64,000 bases of DNA from Candidatus Eiseniibacteriota bacterium (GTDB taxonomy: Bacteria; Orphanbacterota; Orphanbacteria; Orphanbacterales; Orphanbacteraceae): NCBI GenBank assembly GCA_024276995.1, contig JAJRWB010000014.1:141249-205248 (forward strand), read 5' to 3'. Numbering within the stretch: position 1 is the stretch's first letter; each line of letters starts with the position of its first letter. The position numbers and the translations under genes were made by a program. Positions 33,891 to 43,541 of this stretch are shown piece by piece. A model generated the notes under the pieces. It did no database searches and had not been told where the DNA came from. It saw nothing but the letters and a program-made list of their open reading frames with translations.

Positions 33891-35183
33891 ATGTTGACCT
33901 ATATCTTCTCGTTCATCTTAGTCATCGGCGTCCTCGTCTTCTTCCACGAACTGGGGCATTTCCTCGTGGCGAAACGCTCCGGCATCCGGGTGGAAGCGTT
34001 CTCCATCGGTTTCGGCAAGCCGATCGTCGCGCTTCGTCGCGGCGACACGGAATACAGGGTTTCGTGGATCCCCTTCGGAGGGTATGTGAAGATGTCCGGC
34101 GAAGACCCGGAAGATTGCGAGGGGGACGAACCGTGGCGCTTCCATAAGAAGAGCGTGCCGGTGCGTTCGGCGGTGATACTCGCCGGACCTGTTGCGAACA
34201 TCGTGCTGGCGGTTCTTCTGTATGCGCTGATCTTCCGCGTGTGGGGCGTTCCCGTGTCGGTGAGCGGCGAGATCGGGTACGTAGGACCCGGGACGCCCGC
34301 CGAAGAGGCGGGGCTTCGGGTGGGCGATACCGTCGTCGACGTCGACGGCATACCCGTATCGAACTTCGACGATCTCTTCGATCGAATCTCCGAGCGTGTC
34401 GGAACGGTCATACCCCTCGGCGTCGAGCGCGACGGCGAGCGGGTCACCGTGTCGCTCGACCTTCCACGCGGGGAGGCGGTCGGCATTCTCGAGGAGAGCG
34501 AAAGCCGCGTGGGGAGCGTGATCGCCGGCGGACCGGCCGACCGTCTCGGGCTGAAGCGGGGCGATACGATCACGGCGGTGAACGGGACGGCCGTTACGCG
34601 CTGGAGCGCCTTGAGATCGACCCTCGAAAAGGCCGTCGATGGGGAAGTGGAGATCCGCTGGACGAGAAACGGCGAGTCGATCACCGGCCGGGTGGCCCCC
34701 GACGTGATCGAGGAGAAGGGGGTGGATGGAACGGTGAAGAAGATCGCGAAGCTCCAGATCAAGCCGTACCAGCCGATGAAGCGGCTCGGCACGGTGGAAT
34801 CGGTGATTCAAGGGACGCAGAGGACGACTTTCGTGGTGCGCAGCGTCTTCGCCTTTCTCAAGGTCGTCTTCACGGGGCACGCTTCGAGGGAGATGGTGGG
34901 TGGGCCGGTGCAGATCTTCCAGGTATCGGGCCAGCAGGCGAAGGAAGGGTTCGACAAGCTGCTCCTCCTTATGGCGTTCCTTTCCGTGCAACTCGGCATC
35001 CTGAACCTGCTGCCGATCCCGGTGCTCGACGGGGGACACATGGTATTCCTCGCCGCCGAGGCGATCCGCCGCAAGCCGCTGTCGATCAACCAGCGCGCTC
35101 TCTTGCAACAGATCGGGCTGATCGTGATCCTCGGCCTCATGGCGACGGTCACCGTTTTCGACGTGGGGAGGCTCCTACCCTGA
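33891..35183 (+). CDS. rseP: RIP metalloprotease RseP (site-2 protease)
   Basis: Intramembrane zinc protease of regulated proteolysis, usually cleaving an anti-sigma factor. 430 aa. The first membrane helix carries FFHELGHFLVAKRSGIRVEA (HExxH). Two PDZ domains follow: GYVGPGTPAEEAGLRVGD at about 125 and SVIAGGPADRLGLKRGD at about 207. The C-terminal metal-ligand motif is NLLPIPVLDGGHMV (LDG). The last membrane helix ends near the C-terminus. Follows dxr by 10 bases, as in many bacteria. Confidence 0.96.
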   Translation: MLTYIFSFILVIGVLVFFHELGHFLVAKRSGIRVEAFSIGFGKPIVALRRGDTEYRVSWIPFGGYVKMSGEDPEDCEGDEPWRFHKKSVPVRSAVILAGPVANIVLAVLLYALIFRVWGVPVSVSGEIGYVGPGTPAEEAGLRVGDTVVDVDGIPVSNFDDLFDRISERVGTVIPLGVERDGERVTVSLDLPRGEAVGILEESESRVGSVIAGGPADRLGLKRGDTITAVNGTAVTRWSALRSTLEKAVDGEVEIRWTRNGESITGRVAPDVIEEKGVDGTVKKIAKLQIKPYQPMKRLGTVESVIQGTQRTTFVVRSVFAFLKVVFTGHASREMVGGPVQIFQVSGQQAKEGFDKLLLLMAFLSVQLGILNLLPIPVLDGGHMVFLAAEAIRRKPLSINQRALLQQIGLIVILGLMATVTVFDVGRLLP

Positions 35184-35191
35184 AAAGGTGA

Positions 35192-35470
35192 TCAGTGGAT
35201 GAGCGAAGCGAGGGAGTCGATCCGTGCGCTCCAGCATTCCGGATCGGAGATCATCTCCTCCACGAGAAGCGATTCCACCACGTCCTCTCCTCCGAGGGAG
35301 TCGATCGTTCTCGCCAGCGCCGACCTCTTCTCGGCGTCCCCTTCCCGGCCGGGAACGCCGAGTTCGATCAAGGCGCCGTAGACCGTTTCGAGCCGGTCGC
35401 TCTGCGGCTCATTCCCCTGTCCGCACGAGAGGATGAGCGCGGTGAGGATACCTGCCAGAATTCTTTTCAC
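35192..35470 (-). CDS. Small putative lipoprotein, function unknown
   Basis: 92 aa, the only minus-strand gene I accept. From GTG (complement of 35468-35470) the product starts VKRILAGILTALILSCGQGN: a basic n-region, a hydrophobic core and a lipobox-like LILSC, so Cys16 could be lipidated. The mature part is short, acidic and helical (LETVYGALIELGVPG, LARTIDSLGGEDVVESLLVE), and ends DSLASLIH. I recognise no family, though the sequence has the look of a small helical surface or periplasmic protein. A promoter-like pair lies upstream on the same strand. It converges on rseP and diverges from the tamA-like gene. Confidence 0.6.
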   Translation of the reverse strand: MKRILAGILTALILSCGQGNEPQSDRLETVYGALIELGVPGREGDAEKRSALARTIDSLGGEDVVESLLVEEMISDPECWSARIDSLASLIH

Positions 35471-35501
35471 GCTGATTCGCCCCTGTTCCGATTTACACGC
35501 C

Positions 35502-35530
35502 ATTATGATATCTGTGGAACCATGACTCAA
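35502..35530 (-). promoter_or_regulatory. Candidate minus-strand promoter for the lipoprotein gene
   Basis: On the complement, TTGAGT (35525-35530), a 17-nt spacer and CATAAT (35502-35507). The predicted start is about 25 bases before the GTG at 35470. Its -35 lies within the first codons of the divergent tamA-like gene. Moderate match only. Confidence 0.4.
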
Positions 35531-37447
35531 GCACTCTCCCCACCGGCCGACACGCGCGGCCGTTCCCCTTTCCGTCTCGCGGCGATCGTTTCCCTCGTTG
35601 CCGCCGGGGCGATCCTTTTCGCCGCCGGGTCGGCGGAAGGACGCGGCGGCATGCAGTCGTACACGATCACATCGTTCCGGATCGAGGGCAACCACGCGAT
35701 CGAAACTTCGCAGGCGCGGAAGATCATGGCCCTCACGAAGGGAGGCCGTTTCCGTGCCGGCCGGTACCTAAAGAGGTGGCTCGATCGCGACGTGGAGGAA
35801 CTCCTCCGGGTCTACCGCGCCATGGGCTACCTCGAGGCGGACGTTGTCGAGCGTCGGGTCGTCCGCGATCGGGAGAAACGGACCGTCGATATTCTCCTCG
35901 TGATCGACGAGGGAGAGCGCACTCTCGTCGGATCGGTCGCCTTCGAGGGACTCCCCGATCTGTCGGTCGATTCGCTGGTCAATCGCCTTTCGCTCGTCGA
36001 AGGGGAACCGTTCGACCCGACCCTTCTCGGGCGCGATCAATACCGCATTTTCAGCTACCTCGCCGAGAAGGGCTACCCCGGAGCGACGGTGGAGTACGCC
36101 GACACCACCGCCGATCATCTCGCCGCCATCACGTTTCTCATCACATCCGGGCCGCGCGCCCGGGTGGGCGAGGTAACGGTCATCGGGAACGAGACGACGC
36201 GGAGCGAATTCGTTCTAAGGGAACTCACCTTCGCGCGCGGGGAGTGGTTCAACCGCGTGACGCTTCTGCAGAGCCGGGACAGGCTCTTCCAGACCGGCCT
36301 GTACCGGAGCGTAATCATCGCGCCGGGAAATATCACCCCGGAAAAGACGGTGCCCATTCGGGTGGAAGTGCGAGAGAGGAAACTGCGCTGGTTCGGCTTC
36401 GGTGCCGGCTTCGGAACGGAGGATCAGTTCCGCGGGTCGGTTGACTGGAACGATAGAAACGTGCTCGGTTCGGGCCGGCGGTCTTCGGTGGAGATCGTCT
36501 TCTCCGACCTGTTCGCCAACCGTGCGGTGGAGCAACGCTACCAAGCGACGCTCATCGAACCATGGATGTTCAATACACGAACCGCCGGAGCGCTTTCGCT
36601 CACCCACCAAAAGCAGAACATCGAGAATTTCCAGATTCCCGAGGGCGCGGACTCGGGCAAGGTGATCGAACGGTATCGGTTGATCGAAACGAAGATCGCC
36701 TTCTCCCTTTCCCGGGAACTGCGCCGTTTCACCCGCGGATCGGTGTCGTATTCGATCGGATGGGCCGACGCGAGGGATCCGACCGAACCGGTGGACAGCG
36801 ACCTTCTGAAGCCGGACGCCATCGGCGCGGTGACATTTTCACTCGAACGCGATTCGAGGGACCATCTCCTCGACCCGTCGCGGGGGTCACGGAGCTACGT
36901 CTCCACCGAGTACGCCGGCACCGTCCTGGGCGGCGACAACCATTATCTCCGCTCCATCGTAGAGGGGGCGTCGTACAGTCGCCTCCCGCTGGGGGCGCTC
37001 CTCGCCTATCGGATCCAGGTCGGCCAAATCCGTTCCCTGGCGGCTGGCGGGGCGCTCCCCGACTACAAGCGATTCCGACTCGGTGGCGCGAACACCGTGC
37101 GCGGATACAGGGAAGGGACGATCGGCACGGGGAACTACAGTCTCCTTGCGAACGTCGAAGTGCGCGTACCCCTATTCTGGAAGATCGCCGGCGCCGTTTT
37201 TCTCGACTCCGGCGGCGAGTGGGAGGAGGAGAGTCGCATTTCGGGAGACGATTTTCGACTTCGCGCCGCGGCGGAAGATGTGAGAATCGACGAAGTGCGT
37301 TACGGGGCCGGCGGGGGGCTGCGCCTCGCCACCCCCGTCGGCCCCGTGCGTCTCGATTACGGGGTGAAGCTGAAACCGGCTCTCGAGGCGAACGGCGACC
37401 GGGAGGCGGCGGCGGTGTGGCATATCAGCATCGGCCAGGCGTATTGA
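35522..37447 (+). CDS. Omp85-family outer-membrane protein, TamA-like (three POTRA repeats)
   Basis: 641 aa. Signal peptide at about residues 18-42 (LAAIVSLVAAGAILFAAG). Three POTRA-like repeats follow: YTITSFRIEGNHAI (about 47), RTLVGSVAFEGLPDLS (about 132) and ARVGEVTVIGNETTRS (about 213). The Omp85 beta-barrel runs from about 290 to the end, with the conserved lid/strand block RFRLGGANTVRGYREGTIG and a C-terminal strand ending VWHISIGQAY (aromatic terminal residue). Three POTRAs and a tamB-like gene 8 bases downstream argue for TamA rather than BamA (five POTRAs), but BamA with fewer repeats exists in other phyla. Inserts or exports outer-membrane proteins or lipids. Confidence 0.88.
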   Translation: MTQALSPPADTRGRSPFRLAAIVSLVAAGAILFAAGSAEGRGGMQSYTITSFRIEGNHAIETSQARKIMALTKGGRFRAGRYLKRWLDRDVEELLRVYRAMGYLEADVVERRVVRDREKRTVDILLVIDEGERTLVGSVAFEGLPDLSVDSLVNRLSLVEGEPFDPTLLGRDQYRIFSYLAEKGYPGATVEYADTTADHLAAITFLITSGPRARVGEVTVIGNETTRSEFVLRELTFARGEWFNRVTLLQSRDRLFQTGLYRSVIIAPGNITPEKTVPIRVEVRERKLRWFGFGAGFGTEDQFRGSVDWNDRNVLGSGRRSSVEIVFSDLFANRAVEQRYQATLIEPWMFNTRTAGALSLTHQKQNIENFQIPEGADSGKVIERYRLIETKIAFSLSRELRRFTRGSVSYSIGWADARDPTEPVDSDLLKPDAIGAVTFSLERDSRDHLLDPSRGSRSYVSTEYAGTVLGGDNHYLRSIVEGASYSRLPLGALLAYRIQVGQIRSLAAGGALPDYKRFRLGGANTVRGYREGTIGTGNYSLLANVEVRVPLFWKIAGAVFLDSGGEWEEESRISGDDFRLRAAAEDVRIDEVRYGAGGGLRLATPVGPVRLDYGVKLKPALEANGDREAAAVWHISIGQAY

Positions 37448-37454
37448 GGGAAGC

Positions 37455-40400
37455 GTGAAAAAAGGGCTGCACATCACGAAGCTTCTCCTCGGCGTGGCGC
37501 TCCTTTCGTCGTTCGTCGTCGCGTTCCTCACATACCGCCACCAGTACTTCCGTCTCGGCGCCGAGATCGTGTCGCGGGAACTCTCCCGCGTCACCGGGGG
37601 GACGGTGCTCGTGGGGAGTCTCGACGGGACGGTATTCGATGAACTGATCCTCCGGGACGTCCGTTTCGTCTCGCCCGACAGCCTCCGACTCGCCGCGGGG
37701 ACGATCCGCCTGCGCTACTCAGTCGCCGACCTCCTCCGGTCCCCCCGTACCGTCCGCGCCGTGGAGATCGATACGATTACCGTGGCGCTTGCGCCGCAAT
37801 CGCGGGAGGACGGCCCGTCGGGGGACGGGGGCGTCCCCCGCATCGCCCTTTTCGCCGACACGCTCCTTTTCAAGACCGTCGTCGTGCGCGGCGAAGAAGG
37901 GGGCGTTGAAGAAGCACACTTCTCCGGCTCGTTCCTCCCCCGGCGCGGCGGCTTCCGTCTCTTCGTCGGCGACGCCCGGGGCGGGGTGGTCGCCGGGGGG
38001 CACCGATTCGCCGCCCTTCTCGGTGGGACGATCGACGGCGACCCGGTGAACGGGACGCTGGCGGCCGACGTTCGTGGAACATTCGGCGGTGCGCGGTTCG
38101 CCTACACCGGAGAGCACCGTCCCGGGGATCGTTTCGCCGGGGAGGGTCGTCTCGTGGTCGACTCGCTCGACGCCATTCCGTTTCTACGGGCGTTCGCTGC
38201 GGAAGCGGAAATCGATTCCGCCGGCGGGGTGATGACCGTCGCCTTCCGGGGGAGTGTCGATTCGTGCGCCATCGTTCTCGACGGGCGGGGCAGCGTCGAC
38301 CGTTTCACGGCGGATACTCTTCATGTCGAGTCCAAGTACGCCCGCGGCACCTTCGATATCGAGCGCATCGAAGGCGTCATGAACGGGGCCTTCCTCGTCG
38401 GGGAGGGCCTTTGGCGATTCGGCTCGCCCGACTCGGAGGGAGAACCGAACCGATTTTCCCTCCGATTTCGCCATGTCGACGCGGCGCATTTCGCGCCCGG
38501 CATCGACCGATCGTCGGATCTGTCGGGCGAGGTCAGCTGGAAGGGGCGGGGCACCGACTTGACCCGACTCAGTGGACAGATCGATGTTTCACTCGTGGAA
38601 AGTCGTGTCGGGGATATCGCGATCCGCCGGGCATCGATCCGCGGTAGTGCGTTCCCCGGGGGACTGACCATCGAAAGGAGCGAAATCCTCACGGCGAAGT
38701 CCCAGCTCGGCTTCGGCGGCGTGGTCCGCCTCGACGGAACGATCGAAGGCGATGTAAGCGCCACGATCCCCTCCCTCGCGGAGTTCCGGTCTCTCACGCC
38801 GTTCGATACCCTGGGAGGCTCGGCGAGGATAAATGGGTCCGTCTCCGGGACGTTGGAGCGTTTACACGCGGAGGGAGAAGTGGAAATCGACTCCGCGTTC
38901 CTCGAGGCGATCAGCTTCGAGAGCGTCGACATGAACGGATGGCTCGACTACGACGGCGGCGCTCTCGAGGCGGGAGGGGAAGCGCTCTGCCGTGCGTTGC
39001 GCGGCGGAGACGACCGCATCGATTCGCTCCGCGTCGAGGTGACCCTCGGCGGCGACACGCTTCGCCTGGAAAACCTCTCCGCCTGGAGAAGAGAATGGTC
39101 CCTCCTTGCGGGCGGGATGGCGATGGTCACCGACTCGAGCCGGTTCATCGATTTACGGGATATCCACCTTCGGCGGGGGGAGGAAACGATCGCTCGGCTG
39201 GCTCATGTGCGGATCTGGAAGAAGGGGGACCGCCTCGGCATCGATCCGCTGTCGTTCCCCTTCGGCGAGGGAACGGTGAGCGCCCGCGCCGTCCGGGGCC
39301 CGGACGAAGCGATCGACGCGGCGGTCGAGGCGGCCGGCTGCGATCTCTCCCTCCTGTCGGACAGGATCGGAATCGACCGGCGATTCCTCCGGGATGTCGA
39401 TCTCACCGTCTCCGTGGGCGGCACGCTGGACGATCCAACCGGTTCGCTCTTTCTCGATCTGCGCGGAGCGGCACAAGACAGCCTTCCCTTCCGCGAACTC
39501 ACCGCCGCGGGGCGCTTCGCCGATTCCCACATCCTCCTCGACTCCGCCGTGGTGCTCGGGCACGCCCGGGGCGCGCGCCTGAAAGCGTCGGGCACCATCC
39601 CCCTTCCCCCCGATCGCCCCGGTGGTCGGATCGCCATCGACCTGAGCCTTCGCCGCTATCCCCTCGCGGAACTCCACTTTCTCTCCGACAAGATCGAACC
39701 TTTCGAGGGAAACGGCACCGCCGATCTTCGCCTTTCCGGGTCGTGGGCCGAACCGCTCTTCGAGGGGCATTTCGACATCGACTCCACCATGTGGAACGAC
39801 TTTCCTATGGGAAGGGTGCGCGGCGACTCGATCCGTTACGGCGGAGATTCGCTCGTCGCCGTCCTTAGGCTCGACGATTCGTGGGGAAAGGGGAACCGTC
39901 TCTTCTGGCGTCTCCCCGCGCGGCTCGATCCCGCCGGGAAGGATTTCTCTTTTCTCGACACCGGCCCCTTTCGGGCGTCCCTCCACATACCCCGCGGCGA
40001 CTTCGGTCTCGTCTTCGCCCTCACCGATCTCGTAGAGGACGCATCGGGAACATTCTCCCTCGATGTGACTCTCGAAGGCGACCGCTCCTCTCCTTCGATG
40101 GATGGCGTGTTCGAACTGGAGGACGGCTTCATCCTTCCGGCGGAAGTGGCCGCCTACTTCGAGGATGTCCGCGCACGGATCCTGATCGACGAAGATTATC
40201 TCACCATCGTGAGTGCGTCGGCCCGTTCGGGGAAGAAGGGACGGATCGACGCATGGGGGCGTGTAGATATCGACCATCTCGTACCGGCGGGGTATGACCT
40301 CGAAGCGCGGGCGAAGGGATACGAGATCCTCCTCGCCGACGGGCCGGACGGAACGATCCGCACGACCTTCGACGGCGAGCTCGAAGTGACCACCGACGAT

Positions 40401-41285
40401 GAGTATTTCGACCGGCTCGTGCCGCACATTTCCGGCACCGTCGATTTGAGGGAACTCCTTTTGGAGATCGAGTTCCGGGAGCCGGAGGAGGGGGTGCCGA
40501 CCGTCTTCGATCCGACCGCGCGCCCGGCGTGGACATGCGATATACAGGTAAACGCCCCGAAGAAGATCACCGTGCGGAACAGCGTTCTCGATGCGGAACT
40601 CGGGGGCGAGGCGCGTATCACCAAGAGCGCGGGCGGCTTCGGGGCCGTCGGCGATTTCGACATTTTCCGGGGAACGTATTGGGTGCTGAACAACCAGTTT
40701 CGCAATGTCGAGGGGAGACTCGTCTTCGGTGATCCGTACGACATGCGGAACGTCGACATCGACGCCACGGCGCGAACCGAGGTTCTCGGAGAGAGGATCG
40801 ACGTCGGCGTCACCGGCCATCCCGATTCCCTCGTGGTGTCGTCCAGCTCCGAATCGGGCATGACCGAGGAGGAGATACTCGCCATGCTCACCGTGCGGGC
40901 GATGCCTGAGAAGACGGTCAACTCGGGCGAACTCCTTTCGTCGTGGCTCACGTCGTTCGCCAACCGTTTCAGTCGAGAGGTCGCCCACGGCCTGGGCGAT
41001 ATGGGGACGATCGAGATCGGCACGAGCGATGATCTTCCGGAGATCCGCTACGGCAACTATTTTTCGAACGATCTCTTCCTCGGTTTCTCTCAGAAGCTGC
41101 GAAGTCCCCTCGACACGCCATCGCGCGAACAGGGACCGTACCGAGAAAACCTCCCTGTGCCCGACCGCCAGGTTCGTGTAGAGTACAGGCTGCGCCGGTC
41201 ACTTGTGGTGCAGGGGGAAGCGGGCACCTTCGACGACGGGGGCCGGTTCGTCAATGTCGATCTGAAAGTCAAGCTGCCTTACTGA
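37455..41285 (+). CDS. tamB: TamB-like translocation/assembly protein (DUF490/AsmA-like)
   Basis: 1276 aa. One N-terminal membrane segment (LLLGVALLSSFVVAFLTY) anchors it in the inner membrane. The long middle consists of repeated beta-strand units of the bridge-like AsmA/TamB type. The C-terminal DUF490 domain has FDIFRGTYWVLNNQFRNVEG, LVFGDPYDMRNVDIDATA and a tail ending FVNVDLKVKLPY. Family members span the periplasm and work with TamA or in phospholipid transport to the outer membrane. GTG start directly behind the tamA-like gene. The repetitive middle is weakly conserved and cannot be subdivided reliably by eye. Confidence 0.9.
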   Translation: MKKGLHITKLLLGVALLSSFVVAFLTYRHQYFRLGAEIVSRELSRVTGGTVLVGSLDGTVFDELILRDVRFVSPDSLRLAAGTIRLRYSVADLLRSPRTVRAVEIDTITVALAPQSREDGPSGDGGVPRIALFADTLLFKTVVVRGEEGGVEEAHFSGSFLPRRGGFRLFVGDARGGVVAGGHRFAALLGGTIDGDPVNGTLAADVRGTFGGARFAYTGEHRPGDRFAGEGRLVVDSLDAIPFLRAFAAEAEIDSAGGVMTVAFRGSVDSCAIVLDGRGSVDRFTADTLHVESKYARGTFDIERIEGVMNGAFLVGEGLWRFGSPDSEGEPNRFSLRFRHVDAAHFAPGIDRSSDLSGEVSWKGRGTDLTRLSGQIDVSLVESRVGDIAIRRASIRGSAFPGGLTIERSEILTAKSQLGFGGVVRLDGTIEGDVSATIPSLAEFRSLTPFDTLGGSARINGSVSGTLERLHAEGEVEIDSAFLEAISFESVDMNGWLDYDGGALEAGGEALCRALRGGDDRIDSLRVEVTLGGDTLRLENLSAWRREWSLLAGGMAMVTDSSRFIDLRDIHLRRGEETIARLAHVRIWKKGDRLGIDPLSFPFGEGTVSARAVRGPDEAIDAAVEAAGCDLSLLSDRIGIDRRFLRDVDLTVSVGGTLDDPTGSLFLDLRGAAQDSLPFRELTAAGRFADSHILLDSAVVLGHARGARLKASGTIPLPPDRPGGRIAIDLSLRRYPLAELHFLSDKIEPFEGNGTADLRLSGSWAEPLFEGHFDIDSTMWNDFPMGRVRGDSIRYGGDSLVAVLRLDDSWGKGNRLFWRLPARLDPAGKDFSFLDTGPFRASLHIPRGDFGLVFALTDLVEDASGTFSLDVTLEGDRSSPSMDGVFELEDGFILPAEVAAYFEDVRARILIDEDYLTIVSASARSGKKGRIDAWGRVDIDHLVPAGYDLEARAKGYEILLADGPDGTIRTTFDGELEVTTDDEYFDRLVPHISGTVDLRELLLEIEFREPEEGVPTVFDPTARPAWTCDIQVNAPKKITVRNSVLDAELGGEARITKSAGGFGAVGDFDIFRGTYWVLNNQFRNVEGRLVFGDPYDMRNVDIDATARTEVLGERIDVGVTGHPDSLVVSSSSESGMTEEEILAMLTVRAMPEKTVNSGELLSSWLTSFANRFSREVAHGLGDMGTIEIGTSDDLPEIRYGNYFSNDLFLGFSQKLRSPLDTPSREQGPYRENLPVPDRQVRVEYRLRRSLVVQGEAGTFDDGGRFVNVDLKVKLPY

Positions 41286-41315
41286 TTCGGCCGACCGCGC
41301 CGGGGAGGAGGAACG

Positions 41316-43541
41316 ATGATCGGCCGCGATCTCACGGCGAAGCTGAACGCCGAGCAGAAGGAGGCGGTGCTCCACGACGGCGGGCATCTTCTCGTTCTCG
41401 CCGGCGCCGGGAGCGGTAAGACGCGCGTGTTGACCTACCGTTTCGCGCACCTGGTTCATGAGCGCGGCATCCACCCGTCGTGCATTCTCGCCGTCACCTT
41501 CACGAACCGGGCGGCGGCGGAGATGCGCGAGCGGATCGCTGCGCTTCTCGGCGCGGGGCTGAGCGCCCCGTGGTGCGCCACATTTCACTCGGTGTGCGCC
41601 CGGATTCTCCGCCAACTCGCCCCGCGCGCCGGGTTCGATCGGCGTTACACGATTATCGACGGCGACGACCAAAGAACGTTGATCAAGGCGATCTGCCGCG
41701 AAGAGGGGCTCGACCCGACGCCCGAAAGACTCGCCCGGCTCCGGTCGTCGATCAGCCGGAGAAAATCGGGACGGCCGCCGGCGCGGCGTCCTCCTTTCGG
41801 CGCCGACGCGGCGGGCGAGGACGACATCGTCTTCGATCTCTACCAGGAGGCGCTCCACCGGATGAACGCCTTCGATTTCGACGATCTCCTTCTCAAGCCG
41901 CTCGAGATCTTTCGCGAGCGGGCCGACATCCTCGAAGAGTACGCCGGACGGTTTCGCCACGTCCTGATCGACGAGTTTCAGGACACCAACGCCGTTCAGA
42001 ACGAACTGACCCGGTTGTTCTCGTCGGTTCACGGCAACGTTTGCGCCGTGGGCGACGATGACCAGTCGATCTACCGATGGCGGGGTGCCGACATCGGGAA
42101 CATCCTTTCATTCGAAAAGAGCTTCCCCGGGGCGCACGTGGTGAGGCTCGAACAGAATTACCGGTCGACGAAACCGATTCTCGACGCGGCTGCGGCGGTG
42201 ATCGAGAACAACCGGGGACGCCGGGGAAAACGGCTCTGGACCGGCCGGAAGGGGGGAGATCTCCTGGCGAAGCTCACGCTCCGGACGGAGAGAGAGGAGG
42301 GGATGTTCATCGCCGGGGAGATCCAGCGGGCGGTGGTGGGAGGGGGGCGAAGAGCGTCCGACTTCGCCGTCTTCTTCCGAACGAACGCCCAGTCGCGCTC
42401 TCTCGAGGATGGTCTGCGACGTCATGCCATACCGTATAGGCTCGTGGGAGGGACGCGGTTCTACGAAAGGAAAGAGATCAAGGATCTTCTCGCGTATCTC
42501 CGCCTTCTTTCCAACGGGAAAGACGACGTTTCCTTCGACAGGATCATGAACGTTCCCGCCCGGGGACTCGGAAAAACGACGCAGGAACGGTTGAAGCGCC
42601 ACGCCCGCGCGAAGGGGATCTCCCTTCTCGAGGCGGCGGAGCGGCCCCGGGAGATCGAGACTCTCGGAGCGCGTGCGGCGAAGCGGCTGGAGGAACTTCA
42701 TACCTTCATCGATACGTATCGACGCCGCGCCGTCACCGAGGCGCCGCATTCTCTCGTGCGTGATCTCGTCGAAGAACTCCATCTTGTCGAGTATTTCGGC
42801 GAAAAGGAAGGGGAGAAAGGTTCTTTGAGGGGGGAGAACATCGGCGAACTCGTCTCGGCGGTGGCGGAGTTCGAAAGACGCCATCACGAAGCGCTTCTCT
42901 TCGATTTCCTCGAGGAAGTCTCTCTTCTCACCGACATCGACAGCTGGGATGACGAGAATGATGCCGTGGCGCTCATGACGCTTCACAATTCGAAGGGACT
43001 CGAGTTCCCGTGCGTCTACATCGCCGGCATGGAGGAAGGACTTCTTCCCCACGCCCGTTCGCTCGCGGAAGAAGAGGAACTTGAAGAGGAGAGGAGACTC
43101 TTTTACGTCGGTCTCACCCGAGCGATGGAAAAGGTCACTCTCACTTCCGTTTCGAGCCGTATCCGGTTCGGTGAAATCGCCCCTTCCGTCCCTTCGCGGT
43201 TCCTCTCCGAGATTCCGCCGTCCCTCGTGGAAAGAACCGGTCCGGTCCGGTCGCGCGCAGCGGGTCATCCGTCGCGCCGCACCGGCGGCGACTCGTTCTT
43301 CCCCGACTACGAGAACGAGTCGCAAGAGACGTTCGATGCGACGTCGGATGACTACGACTACCGGCGGGGCGAGACCGTGAAGCACGCCGCATGGGGTTAC
43401 GGCACGATCGTATCGGTTCACGGAACAGGTCCGACGACCACGATCACCGTCTCTTTTTCGGCGGGTTTCACGAAGAAAATCATGGTACGCTACGCGTCGC
43501 TCGAACACGATCGAGGGAGAAGCGGCCGTGGACATCGATAA
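41316..43541 (+). CDS. pcrA: ATP-dependent DNA helicase UvrD/PcrA
   Basis: Superfamily-1A 3'-5' helicase in nucleotide-excision repair and replication restart. 741 aa. Motif Q/I: LNAEQKEAVLHDGGHLLVLA and AGAGSGKTRVLTYR. Ia: AVTFTNRAAAEMRER. II: VLIDEFQDTNAVQ. III: VGDDDQSIYRWRGAD. IV: RLEQNYRSTKPIL. V/VI: LMTLHNSKGLEF and RRLFYVGLTRAMEKVTL. The C-terminal RNA-polymerase-binding Tudor-like segment GETVKHAAWGYGTIVSVHG marks the PcrA/UvrD group. Overlaps gatC by 14 bases. Confidence 0.95.
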   Translation: MIGRDLTAKLNAEQKEAVLHDGGHLLVLAGAGSGKTRVLTYRFAHLVHERGIHPSCILAVTFTNRAAAEMRERIAALLGAGLSAPWCATFHSVCARILRQLAPRAGFDRRYTIIDGDDQRTLIKAICREEGLDPTPERLARLRSSISRRKSGRPPARRPPFGADAAGEDDIVFDLYQEALHRMNAFDFDDLLLKPLEIFRERADILEEYAGRFRHVLIDEFQDTNAVQNELTRLFSSVHGNVCAVGDDDQSIYRWRGADIGNILSFEKSFPGAHVVRLEQNYRSTKPILDAAAAVIENNRGRRGKRLWTGRKGGDLLAKLTLRTEREEGMFIAGEIQRAVVGGGRRASDFAVFFRTNAQSRSLEDGLRRHAIPYRLVGGTRFYERKEIKDLLAYLRLLSNGKDDVSFDRIMNVPARGLGKTTQERLKRHARAKGISLLEAAERPREIETLGARAAKRLEELHTFIDTYRRRAVTEAPHSLVRDLVEELHLVEYFGEKEGEKGSLRGENIGELVSAVAEFERRHHEALLFDFLEEVSLLTDIDSWDDENDAVALMTLHNSKGLEFPCVYIAGMEEGLLPHARSLAEEEELEEERRLFYVGLTRAMEKVTLTSVSSRIRFGEIAPSVPSRFLSEIPPSLVERTGPVRSRAAGHPSRRTGGDSFFPDYENESQETFDATSDDYDYRRGETVKHAAWGYGTIVSVHGTGPTTTITVSFSAGFTKKIMVRYASLEHDRGRSGRGHR

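Noticed and set aside
39153-40988. 611-codon minus-strand open frame opposite tamB
   Set aside because: Shadow frame with no recognisable family, no ribosome-binding site and biased Arg/Glu/His composition.
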